From NCBI GenBank assembly GCA_028023455.1, contig JAQFVV010012510.1, positions 500,001 to 564,000 of the forward strand: DNA of 64,000 nt, in the 5' to 3' direction. The translations under genes and the position numbers were made by a program. Source of the stretch: Epiperipatus broadwayi. Lineage: Eukaryota; Onychophora; Udeonychophora; Euonychophora; Peripatidae. Position 1 is the stretch's first letter; every line of letters starts with the position of its first letter. The notes beneath the pieces were generated by a model. The model saw only the letters and a program-made list of their open reading frames with translations, searched no databases and was not told the origin of the DNA. Of this stretch, positions 24,155 through 35,232 are shown one piece after another.

Positions 24155-24660
24155 ATGAAAAACAAAAAAACAAGTTAAAAACTTGCTAACGCTTGTATTT
24201 ATGTCAACAGATGGCGTTCTACCAAAAACACCGTCAAGCGTATGTTTACATAAACGTCAGAGCATGCATTCACTATCTCTAACTTTAATTCCACTTTCAG
24301 ATCATGATTTCAAGCTATTTGCTATCATCAGTGAAAGACAGGAATTTTAGAAACTAGATCTAAACACAAACTCTGAGCGTTTATGAAACAGTTTCTATTC
24401 AGCTTGCAAGCGTGAATCTTTTAGACACGTAATGTCTTCAAACTCAGCATAGCAAGCCAGATAGCTATATGGGTCTGATCTCAGTTCAGCATCACCACAT
24501 AGTAGAAGCCTCTGCAATATATATCATTGCTAGAAAGACCTCAAAGGTACATTTATGAAAAACAAAAAACAAGTTAAAAACTTGCTAATGCATGCTCTGA
24601 CGTTTATGTAAACATACGCTTGACGGTGGTTTTGGTAGAACGCCATCTGTTGATATATAT
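24155..24660 (-). mobile_element. Family D hammerhead element with 400-bp direct repeat
   Basis: An ATGAAAAACAAAAAA-AC-AAGTT segment occurs at 24155 and again at 24555, exactly 400 bp apart. This suggests a tandem unit whose second copy is truncated. Arms 24208-24272 and 24586-24650 are inverted copies (ACAGATGGCGTTCTACC on the left, its inverse on the right). The intact hammerhead at 24287-24346 lies inside the unit on the minus strand. No other copy is seen in the window. Confidence 0.75.
24287..24346 (-). ncRNA. Hammerhead ribozyme, family D, apparently intact
   Basis: On the minus strand CTGATGA (24325-24331) is followed by stem II AGC-AAATA-GCU, then GAAA (24308-24311), then TCATGATC. 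Stem III is A-U, U-A, C-G with a two-base loop, and the cleavage triplet is AUC, with cleavage just before the base paired at 24299. Inner stem I is six perfect pairs (CUUUCA/UGAAAG). An asymmetric UGU/U internal loop follows, then six more perfect pairs (AAUUCC/GGAAUU). The only deviation from the consensus is a U-U at 10.1/11.1, where G-C is usual. This is a type I hammerhead with a stem I bulge, the form used for the loop contact with stem II. Confidence 0.85.
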
Positions 24661-24719
24661 ATTCATAGTTCTTTCACTAGCAAAAAAAAAAGAGATTTTT
24701 CCCATAAATCTTAAAAACT

Positions 24720-25334
24720 GAGTACTTTTGGAATACCAAAATGTCTATGAAATTTCATGTTTCGATGCTCAAGAAGCTATGTAGATCAATCCAATAGATG
24801 AATTAATGTCAGAATTAGGAAGTTATAAAAATGCTTTCAATCAAAAATTAAATTCGGCAGCTTTTACTTTGCATATTTTTTAGAACTTGGTAAGACACCT
24901 GATTTTGATAATTTCAAAATACTTGATAATTTGGAAAAGTATAATTTGAAAACCATAAAAGAAGGTATTGAAATATTAAAAAAATCAAGTTGTTTAAATA
25001 AATCTGATAAAACACAATGTGATCATTTATTTTATTTCTTTCTTTTAAAATCAACCTGAAATCAATTAATTGTAAAACAGAAAAAAAATATTTTTTTTTG
25101 TTAATCCACCAACCGTCAAATATATATAAAAATGGTTGTTCTTTACCCCATGCTCAAGCTCGTTATTATTTAAGATCTAACAGCCCTTCTTTAATGAGAT
25201 TTCGTCAAAATGTTGGGAATTTAATAAACAAAATAATACACGGCTTAACACAAAAAAGACGTTATTTTCATATATATATTCACAAAACGGCAGATAATAA
25301 AATTAATGTTTATTTAAATTTTCAACAAAGTTGA
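24720..25334 (+). pseudogene. Unrecognised coding relic
   Basis: Broken plus-strand frames read like real protein. One piece reads INPIDELMSELGSYKNAF, then NQKLNSAAFTLHIF. After a shift it reads GKTPDFDNFKILDNLEKYN, then LKTIKEGIEILKKSSCLNK. A final open piece (25098-25334, 78 residues) contains LPHAQARYYLRSNSPSLMRF, then RQNVGNLINKIIHGLTQKRR, then YFHIYIHK. Composition and absence of low complexity suggest former coding sequence from a mobile element or an old viral insertion. I recognise no family and no catalytic motif. It lies immediately downstream of the family D element. Confidence 0.45.
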
Positions 25335-25642
25335 AATGCTTTAAAAAAAAGTTTATAATGAGGGGATATTCTTATTTTTTTCTGTTGTCTTGCAGTTGCA
25401 GCATTTAGCACTATATATTACAATTTTCTAAGATGTATATTATAAGACACTGCTTACTGACTTATTACACCGACATAGTAACAAAGTAAAAATGAACATG
25501 AGATATAAGTATGCAGGACCATATACACTAACCCTCTCACATCTTCCACAGCTTCATTAAACGTCAAACTTTTATTTTTTTAGCTTCACAAATCAATTGT
25601 AATAGTGCGCACAAAATTTCTACATTTGCTTATTTTGGTGTT
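25335..25642. other. AT-rich intergenic sequence
   Basis: Nothing recognised. Confidence 0.35.
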
Positions 25643-25653
25643 AAAAGTCATTT

Positions 25654-25756
25654 CTAGTCAAGCATTGGTGATCGAGTGGTCAGCACAGCCGCCTTACACG
25701 CAGTTGTTCCGGGTTGGCGGGTTCGCTTCCCAGCCAATGCTATGACACATGAAAGA
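25654..25756 (+). mobile_element. tRNA-Val-like SINE, 11-bp TSD
   Basis: Same family as the copy at 23563. The B box GGGTTCGCTTCC is well kept; the anticodon loop region reads CTTACAC. Flanking aaaagtcattt repeats are at 25643-25653 and 25757-25767. Confidence 0.85.
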
Positions 25757-25767
25757 AAAAGTCATTT

Positions 25768-26696
25768 TTATTGGATATCATCTTCTTAATAATGAAAATT
25801 ATTCTTAAATAGCATTAAAAAAATCCCTGCAGAGGAAAGCAAAAATGATGTCAATCTTTTTTGTAAGAACTGTTTCTTTAAATAGAAAGGTTTGAATTTC
25901 ACACTATTGTATAGTTATTTGAAATGGACAGAATTAATAGTATTTTTTATAAAGTGATCATAAATCAAATCCAAAGAAAAAAATCAACAAAAAAATAATC
26001 TTATTTTTCACATGATGCTTTTCTTCTTAATTATTAGAATGGGGTGTTATTGTTACAAGTAAGTGAAATTCACTCCATAATCAATTCCATATTCAAAATA
26101 AAAACTTGCCGGAGTTTGAATATATAGTTGAGATTTTGATTTTCACATCAATGCTATATATATATGTATTAGTTATTTAATTAAAATATATATCAAACTA
26201 AGAAAAGTTGCTGTATATTTGCTTGGGGAATGAAGCCTTATTATTTGTCCACTTTGATTAAAATTTATTTAAGATCTTTGCATTTACAAGTTTATATTCT
26301 TATTGGTGGGAAGATTTTTGCTGAATACAAAATCACACTTCTCATATATACCTTTTTTTTTTTTGACATTTGACAGTTTCAGTTGACTAGAAATCTTCTT
26401 CAGAATTAAAAAAACAATAGTATTAGTTATCTATTACAAAAGACATATAATAATTTGATCTAAGATACATACAGTGTGTGTATACACATATAATTAACAT
26501 TATTTATAATATCTCAAATACACAATTATAATATAAATATATATAGTATTTAGGATATTATAAATAATAATAATTATAGGCATATACATATGTATAGTAG
26601 ATCAAGTTATTATTGTTTTTTATGTAATAAGATAATTGTAATATAATTGTTTTTCAATTCTGAATAAAGTACTTCTATGGATTGAAAGACTATATA
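25768..26696. other. AT-rich intergenic sequence
   Basis: A minus-strand word CTGAAGAAGATT, followed later by GAAACTGTC, near 26360-26400 resembles the candidate E motif at 35770 and 56745. Otherwise nothing. Confidence 0.35.
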
Positions 26697-27663
26697 CACC
26701 TGGGTCTCGTTTTATGCGGATTATTTTAATGTGATTTTGAAGTTATGTGATTCATGTTTCTTCTTAATATCTTTCATATTTCACTGTATTTATTAGATAT
26801 AAAGAAATTTAAATTATTAATAACTTATTTTGACTTGAAATACTTTTTTTTTTTCAAAAGTATAACATTATATTAACAGCTAATGTGAATATGGCCTGAA
26901 GCTGTATTTAGAACTTAGCTTCTATGTAAATAACCTATTTATACTAATGAGTAAATAATAATAATAGATTTATACTTACATATAAAAATATTGCAATAAA
27001 TATTCAAAAAAATTTAAACTTTTAAAACGTATTTTGTTATATATAACAGAAATAAATAATCTTTTAGATTTTTAAAATAAAAAATGAAGATTTTATAAAC
27101 TGAAAATAATCTTTCTAATGATAATGTATAATTTTTTTGTTTTGATTGCGATCTCATTTTTTTAATATAGAAACAGAAAACCATTAACACAGCACAAGAC
27201 TGAAAATGGTGCTAGTTGTACATCACATTGCGAATAAAAACAGGTTTCTCTGGGCATAATTGCTGAGAGATTCTTGACTTCATTTAAGGAGAAGCCACAA
27301 TACATCACATCACATCAAATCTGATTTCTTACTAGTTTACAAATGAACGTTAGCAGTAATGATTAAAATATGTATGAAAAATGTAAAATTATATACTATA
27401 GTAATAAAAAAAGTAAAAAAAGTTTGTCTTGTATTAATTTTTTTCAAATATTTGAAATTTTTTATTAGTCATACTTTATTTGCTTATTTTTTTAATACGA
27501 AGTTTAAAGTAATTTGTCCTTGTTGCTTTGCTTTTATGCGAATTCTGAAAATTACAGCACCTATCCCCCATTTTTCAAAGTAAATCAAGTCTATTTTGGG
27601 GTGATTTTTTTTAATGCATGTTTTCTGTGGAACCTAGCTACCGCATAAAATGAGACCCAGGTG
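26697..27663 (+). mobile_element. pogo/Tigger-like DNA transposon copy 2
   Basis: A 967-bp element has TIRs CACCTGGGTCTCGTTTTATG and its inverse, between TA duplications (26695-26696 and 27664-27665). Its left end matches the 5' end of copy 1 for about 70 bp. It keeps a short transposase tail on the plus strand (27176-27346: KPLTQHKTENGASC, then stops) and the same 3' untranslated region as copy 1, in opposite orientation. Confidence 0.85.
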
Positions 27664-27704
27664 TAATAGTTAATTACCTATATTTATTATTTTTATTGTT
27701 ATTG

Positions 27705-27755
27705 CAAGCCAGTTATAAGCAAGCATAAAAAATGGTGATCATGTGATATTTATTT
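27705..27755 (-). mobile_element. Family C leader fragment
   Basis: GAGCAAGCATAAG-like and GGTGATCATGTGAT words of the family C leader are present; the ribozyme unit is absent. Confidence 0.6.
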
Positions 27756-27949
27756 TTGTTATTACAGTAGTTTTTAATTAGAGGATATTTTATTTATATT
27801 ATTTATTAGATATTTTAAGCTAATTCCTTAACTTTAAAATTATGCTTTTCTTATAGATAGCTTTGTTATTAGGTAGATTAAAATTCTGTGATATTTCATT
27901 AAAACAAGCTTTAATTACAGATTTTCAAAATAAAAATTTAGTATAAATA

Positions 27950-28808
27950 TGAGGGAGGACATCCAAAAAATAATCCGAATTTTATAATAAAAAAAATTGT
28001 TTCTTTATCTTTATGTGTTAGAAATTTAACCCAGTACATCAGTCTAAATTTGTTTTTCACTTTTCAAAGTTGTCTAGAACAACAAAGTGAAACCTTTTAA
28101 CACCTACAGCATTTTTTGTCACCACTTCAAAGTCAGAAAAAAGTTAAGGTATATTTTTATTCAAAAGAATACAAAGAAGTTACACAGTTAGAAATTAAGT
28201 CAATGTGATTGTTAAATAAGCTGGGTCATGTTGAATTTTATAAGAAATGTTTCACACTCAAAACTTGTTCACAGAGGATTTGTTGTGGTGAAGTTTGCAC
28301 TCCTCCACTTTGCCACAAAATGAGACACTTACATTTTACTGCATCGCACAAATGTTTCAGAACTCATAAAGAAAATGTCTAACTGTTAAGAATTAATTTT
28401 GAGAGAAAACTGTCATTTGCAACAATAAAAAAATATCAGAATTATCTTGACATTAGACTTCCCTCCAGGCTTTTTTGAGATATGGTGAATTTGACAATTC
28501 CATTAAATCATTTGTAAACTTGGATTTCCAGAACAGTTTACTTGTAATCTATTTTAAGCATTACAACTGTTTTCCCTAAAAAAAAAAAAAAAACAGAATT
28601 TCATGTTATTCCAACTTCTCCACCATTACAAAAAATTGCCAAATATGTAAAATGCACTTTACAAAAAAATGTACTACACGATACCACAATTTCACATGAT
28701 AATTTGGCAGATGGATGCAAACGGTCCTTGGAAAAGGTAAGTAACAGCAGAAGCATGTATGACAATAAGAACACCAAAAAACAATTTGTTATTTTTGGAT
28801 CCCCTTCA
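27950..28808 (-). mobile_element. mariner-like element with transposase relic
   Basis: An 859-bp element starts TGAGGGAGGACATCCAAAAA and ends with the inverse of TGAAGGGGATCCAAAAATAA, flanked by TA on both sides. The minus strand has a broken transposase segment near 28240-28350: CDAVKCKCLILWQSGGVQTS, then PQQIL. It resembles the mariner region DAVRRKRPELWQSG that precedes the catalytic HDNAPAH motif. That motif is destroyed here, and several stops interrupt the frame. Dead copy. Confidence 0.75.
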
Positions 28809-28810
28809 TA

Positions 28811-29136
28811 TATATAGTAATATGTTAATGTTTCTAACATTGTTTTTATAGCATATATTTATATAGTGCAAGTTCATGTGAATGTCTAATGCCCCAAATA
28901 CAAAAGTAAATGTAAAATAAATGTTTGAAATGATCGTTTGAAGATTTATGCTGATGTCACTTTAGTTGTACTTAAAGTTGCAATATTTTCATCATCTAAC
29001 ATTAAATGTTGAATGTCTTTAGAAAAATTTATAAATTTTATTTAAATTTTTCAATTACACTTATATTTAGAAATAACACTTAGTATATGCAAAACCTTTT
29101 GAGTGTTATTTTGTTTCTTTCTTTATCAGGCATTGC
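28811..29136. other. AT-rich intergenic sequence
   Basis: Nothing recognised. Confidence 0.35.
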
Positions 29137-29330
29137 CGATCTGGCCCTCAAACCTGGATCTTTAAATTCTTGAATATTGAACTTCAAAGATAATACTTTA
29201 ATCAACTGAGCTATCTTGCCAAAGGCTCTGTTGGTTAGTATTACCTTATAATTCAATATTCAAGAATCTTAAAGCCCAGGTTCAATTTCCATGTTAATAT
29301 TGGCACTGGTCAGACCAGCAACACCTGAAA
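29137..29330 (-). mobile_element. tRNA-derived SINE, inverted dimer
   Basis: On the minus strand GGCAAGATAGCTCAGTTGAT is a clear tRNA D-arm/A box, and the B box (GGTTTGAGGGCC) follows near 29150. The right half (29250-29330) repeats AATTCAATATTCAAGAATC and a B-box-like AGGTTCAATTTCC in the opposite direction. Different family from the valine-type SINE. Confidence 0.7.
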
Positions 29331-29639
29331 AAGAGAAATGAATAGTACCATCCAAACACTGTGTACATACTAACCATGTGCCATTACTGACAGTTAAATA
29401 TAATTGGAAAATTTTAAATTTCTAAAAATATTCAATATTTAATGTTAGATTATGGAAATAGTCCAACATATAAGTATAAATGCCAAAAATCTTTATAAAA
29501 AATTAACTACTGAAACATAAACTACAAAGATGGTTTCTAGATTAATAATAAAAAAATTTACCTTGACAATTACGGTAGCCAATATCATCATTAAGATACT
29601 TTCAGCACAGTTTTTCTCCTCGTCAGTCTGCTAACCACA

Positions 29640-29850
29640 AAGACTCATCATCGTACTCAACCATTATCAATCCACTGCAGGATGAAGGTCTCTCCAAGTT
29701 CAATCCATCTTCTCCGATCTTTAGCTTCTCTTCTACACATCACCCCTGCACACTTTCTTATTTCATCCATTCATCTCACATGTGGTCTCTTTCTGGGTCT
29801 TTTACAATCTCTTGGAATCCGGTTCAAAATTTCAATTGTCTATCTATTAT
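29640..29850 (-). pseudogene. RTE-like LINE 3' end
   Basis: This is the terminal coding segment and 3' end of the same RTE-like family as at 60640-61320, about 90% alike by eye. The minus strand ends in ATTGATAATGG and a GATGATG-type simple tail. Confidence 0.75.
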
Positions 29851-30380
29851 ATATATTTAAGTTTTGTCTCAGATGTAATAGACACGTTATTTCATTTCAT
29901 ATTAGAAATATTATTTTATTGTATGTTATTAGAATTGTTCTGTATCTATATACTATAATTTTATATATTATAGAGAAATATACTTCTGAAAGCAATACTT
30001 CCAGTATCGAAGATTAATTGCAAAGCAAAAGAAAAATAATTTATCTCTGCTCATGTTTTATTTTATTACATAGTTGTTACATTTAAATAATGATAACTGG
30101 GTGAATAAATATTCATTCCATGGAAATTTTTATTTAATCTTATCCAAGTTAGCTTTGTGTTATATTTACAAAGCAGTCCAATTAAATATATATTTTAATG
30201 ATCCACATCACAATAATATTTTGACTCATATACTTCTGAAAATCAGTTAAATTAAATGTAATCCTCTTTCAATATATACGTATATAATTAAAAACTAGAA
30301 AAAGAACCAGTTGAATATTATTTCTGTGGGAATTTTATTTCAGGGAATTAAATATATCATTCAATTCGCAATCTGACTTC
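29851..30380. other. AT-rich intergenic sequence
   Basis: Nothing recognised. Confidence 0.35.
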
Positions 30381-30387
30381 CAAAGCT

Positions 30388-30902
30388 TTGTCAGCACGAA
30401 ATGCATCTTGGGGGTCATTTGTCTTTTATTATATCTTTATTTATATGAATTTGAAAAGAATTGGGGAAGTGTGGAGGTGTTTATTATATCTATAAAGATA
30501 TTACATAGGGGACAGAGAAAGGGGAATAACTCCGTGTGTGCAAATTTTTAAAAAATAAGATATATTAATCTTTAACTGAGGTTTAAAGTTTATATCTGTG
30601 CTAGAGATAATCTCTAGTTTCGAAAATGATTAGTAATAATCATTAGTGAATTTATCTGAAATGGATGGCGTCAAAGTTGTGAGTGGAGGGAGATTGACAA
30701 TGGTAAACGAAAATGTAACACTTTACTCTAGATAAATACTTTGCATATAATAGATATATATATATGAGAGATAGTAACCTGGGCCAACTGATAAGTGCTG
30801 GTTCAGCACAAAATGCATCTTGGGGATCATTTGTCTTTTATTATATCTTTATTTATATGAATTTGAAAAGAATTGGGGAAGTGTGGAGGTGTTTATTATA
30901 TC
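30388..30902 (+). mobile_element. Family A-like hammerhead element, 412-bp tandem
   Basis: The segment GTCTTTTATTATATC and its roughly 70-bp downstream sequence occur at 30421 and 30833, a period of 412 bp. The first ribozyme is truncated at its left (CAGCAC-GAAA-TGCATC-TTGG, near 30393-30412). The second (30780-30825) is complete in outline but reads CTGATAAG and AAAA. The pair is the relic of a tandem insertion. Confidence 0.75.
30780..30825 (+). ncRNA. Degenerate hammerhead ribozyme, family A
   Basis: Stem I CCAA/TTGG and stem II GTGCTG/CAGCAC are perfect. Two single G-to-A changes hit catalytic positions: G8 in CTGATAA and G12 in AAAA. Both changes should abolish cleavage. Confidence 0.65.
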
Positions 30903-31860
30903 TTTTGAATTTAGCATCTATTATTAGGAATAACATAATCAGGCCCAGTCTTTCTAAGAGATAATTAACGATTGTGTCGATAAAAACTATGATATATCTA
31001 AATAGAACGTATTAAATTTAATTGTTAAAAGAATAAAAAAGAATAATGAGTCTTATTAGCAATAATCAGGGGTCATTTCAGATCTTGTACTTTGCTATTA
31101 AACACATCAATATATCTTTACAAGAAAGTAAAAAGATGTGTGCGTAAGCACACTCATACGTAATAAAAATCAATTAAACAAATTTACATACTTATTTTAC
31201 TAATCAAAAATGTCCAAAGACTTGTTTTAAATAATTCATTTAAATAATAATCCTAATGAATTTTAGCCCAATAACGTTTGTGATTATCATATGTAAAATT
31301 ACATTTAACTTATTAAATCATTACGAATGTTATTATTATAGTTATTATAAAAAGTAAGCAATGTGGTATTGATTCGAAGGTCAAAACACTTTTTGACATT
31401 ACATTGCAAAATATTTATCATTAAAATGAATACTATTCTAAAAATAAAAGCTGTCAATTTTATTTAAATTATTGAAAGGAAAAAAATCAATACTTCTTGA
31501 AGTTTTAACACAATGAAATTTTGATTAAGTATAAGTGTCAATAACATGTAAAATAACAATTGTATATTTTGACATATTAATGTTGTGCGAAAAGCGATAG
31601 TAAAGTATTAAACTTCTTATTTTATTTGAAAAGTTTTTAAACTTGTATATGGCAGCACTGCACTTATTCTTCATTAAGAAGATAGTAGAAACTATCTAAG
31701 AGAATAAAAGAAAAACTGATCATCTTTATGAAATAAAAAAAAATCCATTCATTTTCATAAATTAACATTAAAGTTATATGATTCTGATATCCCATTAATT
31801 TCTGCTTTGATACAACATTGAAATAAAAGGCTTTATCCAACTACCACTTTGTAATACGTT
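30903..31860. other. AT-rich intergenic sequence
   Basis: Nothing recognised. Confidence 0.35.
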
Positions 31861-31874
31861 AATAAATTTTTAAT

Positions 31875-32190
31875 ATATAGGGTATATGAGCACAGACTTT
31901 CACACGACCCACCACTCTCCACACTATCTCATAACACTGATACACTTGAACACATATATGTTGAAAAGATAAATAATCACCAATATGCATATTTCATGCT
32001 AAACTAGCAATCGTCAGTTGGTACGGATTACCATCTCTACACATATATGCTTTAAGTGCTCAGATATATATTAAGATAGCCAAACCTCATACTTTAATGC
32101 ACAGGCTTCAATCCACTCCAACTCTTCAATCGTCCATCCAATTGAAAATCTGATGATAAATTTTTATGCTGTGCGCCTTTACTCCACAAA
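31875..32190 (-). mobile_element. Family B hammerhead element, single unit
   Basis: A non-palindromic unit read on the minus strand: leader with TCAATTGGATGG-type sequence, the ribozyme at 31974-32030, then the body ending in GTCTGTGCTCATATACCC. It is closely related to the copy at 35905-36194. Confidence 0.75.
31974..32030 (-). ncRNA. Hammerhead ribozyme, family B
   Basis: The core is CTGACGA (N7 is C, which the consensus allows) and GAAA, both complete. Stem II is TGCTA/TAGCA, five pairs, over a U-U at 10.1/11.1. Stem I is ACCAA/TTGGT, then a three-base bulge, then TAATC/GATTA. The cleavage triplet is AUA. Possibly active, though the missing G-C closing pair may slow it. Confidence 0.7.
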
Positions 32191-32545
32191 TTCTCTTGAA
32201 TATTGTGTCCATTTAAACACTTCTCATTTTATTCACCAAATAAGATTTTTCAAGTCTTTTTTTTTTTTTCAATTAATACTGATAAATGACACAACACTTT
32301 ATTATTATTCTGCCTAGTGGCATTTTAATATATAAATAATCAAATAGGTTTATTATTCGAGGGATCCATAAGAAGTTTGAGCATCAGATATGGATCTAAT
32401 TCATGGATCGTATACTCCAGAATCGATGACTACATCAAACGATGCAGGGCAGAAGTATTTTAATAATATAAATGATGGATCATAACCAGACATTGGACCA
32501 GTTTTCTAATAAGAAAAAAATAAAATAAAAAATAACCCAGTTTAG
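32191..32545. other. AT-rich sequence with SINE-tail similarity
   Basis: 32345-32400 (TTTATTATTCGAGGGATCC, CATAAGAAGTTTGAGC) resembles the tail of the tRNA-derived SINEs at 61345-61680, but no tRNA head is recognisable. Confidence 0.45.
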
Positions 32546-32558
32546 TCAATTAAATAAA

Positions 32559-32939
32559 TATTTAAAATACAAGCACTCTTCACATACCTGGAGCCTAATT
32601 GTAAATATAAGGGATTTGAACTGAGACTTGGATAGCTGAAGAGTTGGAGGTTGGAGTTCATTGAAGCCTGTCCATTAAAGTATGATGATTTGCTATCTTA
32701 ATATAAACTGAGCACTGATTATATATATATATGTGTGTGGGATATAATAATCTGGACCAAATGATGAATGCTGTTTTAGCATGAAATACATATATTGGTG
32801 ATTATTTATCTTTTCTACATGTATGTGGTCATGTGTATCAGTGGTATGAGATAGTATGCATAGTTGAAGGGTGCTTGGTATGAGATAGTATGCATAGTTG
32901 AAGGGTGCTTGAAAGTCTGAGTTCAAATCCGTTATATTT
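32559..32939 (+). mobile_element. Family B hammerhead element with probable TSD
   Basis: A near full-length unit with short terminal inverted repeats (AGGGATTTGAACTGAGACT and its inverse). Probable 13-bp duplication with one mismatch: tcaattaaataaa at 32546-32558 and tcagttaaataaa at 32940-32952. A 34-bp segment (GGTATGAGATAGTATGCATA and on) is duplicated in tandem at about 32843-32911. Confidence 0.75.
32735..32810 (+). ncRNA. Near-intact hammerhead ribozyme, family B
   Basis: ATGATGA replaces CTGATGA (C3 to A). Stem II ATGCT/AGCAT, GAAA, the AUA triplet and both segments of stem I are complete. The C3 change alone should be damaging. Confidence 0.65.
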
Positions 32940-33486
32940 TCAGTTAAATAAAGCTATCACTTTGATGTTCATATAATCATGTGATCTTCTGATTAATTGA
33001 TTATATAAATAAATATTTGATACTAATTAAAAATATCTTTATACTAAATTACAACTGTTTTGTATCAAATATATTTTAATTTTATGTTATGTTGTTGTCT
33101 ATGCAAACTATATGTTCCAAAAAAAAATCGTTATACAGCAATATAATATTTTTCTTATTACTTTATATAATATTTACAAAAAATGAACAAAGGAATATAT
33201 ATTTAATTGTTTTTTTCTTGGAATCTTTTATAAATATATAGTTATACTCTGTTTATTTAGTAATGTTTTTTTAAAAAAAAATAAATAACATATTCACTTA
33301 TTTGTGCAATTATTCTTAATATACTAATAATATCACTTTATATATTTCATTATCTTTGTATTGTCAATATTCTATATACTTTTAAATTAAGATTTAATAA
33401 TTACTATATTTTGAGTACATATATGAATAAAAACATGGTAATTATTACATCTTAATTTAATATAAAATAAGTATATTTAAAATAAA

Positions 33487-33572
33487 ATCCCACTAAACAT
33501 CATATGATCATCATTCTTTGTGATTACTCTGATTTGCACTGAGTGGCGCTACTGTATGGAGAGTTTTGCCTC
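33487..33572 (-). mobile_element. Family C fragment
   Basis: CACTAAACATCATATGATC, then TTGCACTGAGTGGCGCTACT and GTATGGAGAGTTTTGCC are present; the central ribozyme unit is deleted. Confidence 0.7.
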
Positions 33573-33599
33573 TGTATAAAATGAAAGACATGAGTGAGA

Positions 33600-33890
33600 G
33601 AACACACAAGTGCTAGTGACATCATTGAAAGAATTAAAAACTGAAGTGGAGTTGGGTTGGACTTAATGCTAGAAGAGATTCTAATAGATGGATAGTTGAA
33701 ATCTTAAACTGAGTTCCAAGAAATTGTAAAAGACCTAGAAAGAGACCACATGTGAGATGGATAAATAAATTTAAAAAAAAGTGCTCTATGATGTGAGGAA
33801 GAAATGCTAGAGATCAGGAAAGATGGATTGAATTTGGAGCCAACTTCATCATGCAGTGAATTAATAATAGTTGAAAGTAATGATGATGAA
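33600..33890 (+). pseudogene. RTE-like LINE 3' end
   Basis: A broken plus-strand frame reads RDSNRWIVEILN, then RPRKRPHVRW and ERWIEFG. This matches the extreme C-terminus of RTE-like polyproteins. It ends in AATGATGATGAA, the simple 3' tail. It is the only copy of the family on the plus strand here. Confidence 0.75.
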
Positions 33891-33901
33891 TTACTATATT
33901 T

Positions 33902-34031
33902 AATTTTATAATAACAACGCAGCTTAAACCACGACACATGCGCTTTACAGATGGAACAAGTATTCATTATAAATATCATTCCATCTGTAAAGCGCATGTG
34001 CCGTGGTTTAAGCTGCGTTGTTATTATAATT
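33902..34031. mobile_element. Short foldback element, near-perfect arms
   Basis: Inverted arms of about 53 bp (33902-33956 and 33979-34031) differ at one internal position and near the outer edge, around a 22-bp loop. The arm core is AACAACGCAGCTTAAACC, less AT-rich than its surroundings. It could be a MITE or a hairpin RNA precursor. No coding capacity. Confidence 0.8.
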
Positions 34032-34985
34032 TATAAAAAAAACATCGAGCTATAAAAATGACAATATTTATATATTTAATTTTATAACTCTACTCCTCTG
34101 GGCATTTATTTATTAATATAATTTCTTGATAGAAAAGCAAAAAAATACTTATACCATGAGATAGAAAAAAATACAACCCAAAAATTACAATCACATTAAC
34201 AATAAATTATACAGGGCAATAAATAAACAATGATGATAAACTTTATAATGACATTTTAAAATGATTATAAGAGTGCATATATAGAAAAGTTATTTAAATT
34301 GAACAAACATAACCTAATAAAAACAAAATGTTATAAATTCCGTCCTTCAGAATATTTATTAGATATTTCTTGAGAATTTCTAAATAAAAGAAGTTTTAAC
34401 TATTTTTAAATAATATTATAAATTTGTAATTATTTTATTTTATCTTAAGCAAAGACAAGCTAAAGATAAATCATTTAAAAGATTTGCCTTTTACAGATAG
34501 CAGAAGTTTATCTTTAAAATATTATAGCTGTTTTAACAGCATACATCTTCATCATATCTATATCATCTGACATCTATTATTACTACTAAATTTACAGTAA
34601 GGAGATAATAATAAAGGTGGAAAATAGTAAAAAATATTTTTTATGTACCTAAAGATAGTTAAAATTCTTTATGTACTATGATGGCATATGGTTATTGGTA
34701 GAAAACTTTTCCTGGAAATTAGCATTGAATAAAATTGAGTTTAAAATCATATAAACACAGCATTCCACTATTTCGGGTCTGAAATAAAAAGTTAATAACT
34801 TTAAAAATAAATCCTAATGTGGTAAATACAAGGGGTGTTATAGAAACTGAGTCTTAATTCTTTATTAAGTTAAGAACTGGCATTGATCAAATGAAAACAA
34901 ACGTGGGTATGTTATCAAGAATTGAATCAGAAAATAAATTAGTTTGAATAAATACTTAAAAGCAGAGAAATTATAAATGGTATGT
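34032..34985. other. AT-rich intergenic sequence
   Basis: Nothing recognised. Confidence 0.35.
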
Positions 34986-34997
34986 TTACAAAAATAA

Positions 34998-35118
34998 CAA
35001 TAGCAAACTCTCCATACAGTAGTAGTGCCACCAAGTGCAAGCCTTCATAATTAATGGATGCAAGCAGGTTTCTGTAGCCTGTGTAAACATATGAAATGGT
35101 GGTCATGTGATGTTTTGA
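34998..35118 (-). mobile_element. Family C fragment
   Basis: It contains AAACTCTCCATACAGTAGTA, GTGCAAGCC and a GGTCATGTGATG leader. The ribozyme segment is missing. Confidence 0.65.
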
Positions 35119-35232
35119 TGTTAGAAAGATTTATAAAGAAATAAAGTAAAAACATTTGAATGGTAATTTTAAAAATTTGCTGCTTGAAAAATAGAGAAAA
35201 TAATAGATCCTTTATTAAGTTATCAAATTGAT

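Noticed and set aside
24155-24660. CRISPR-like repeat arrangement
   Set aside because: Repeats are few, long and partly inverted, and the genome is clearly animal.
29682-30017. 111-residue plus-strand open frame
   Set aside because: It is antisense to the RTE-like LINE 3' end; the same antisense frame appears at 60510-60884.
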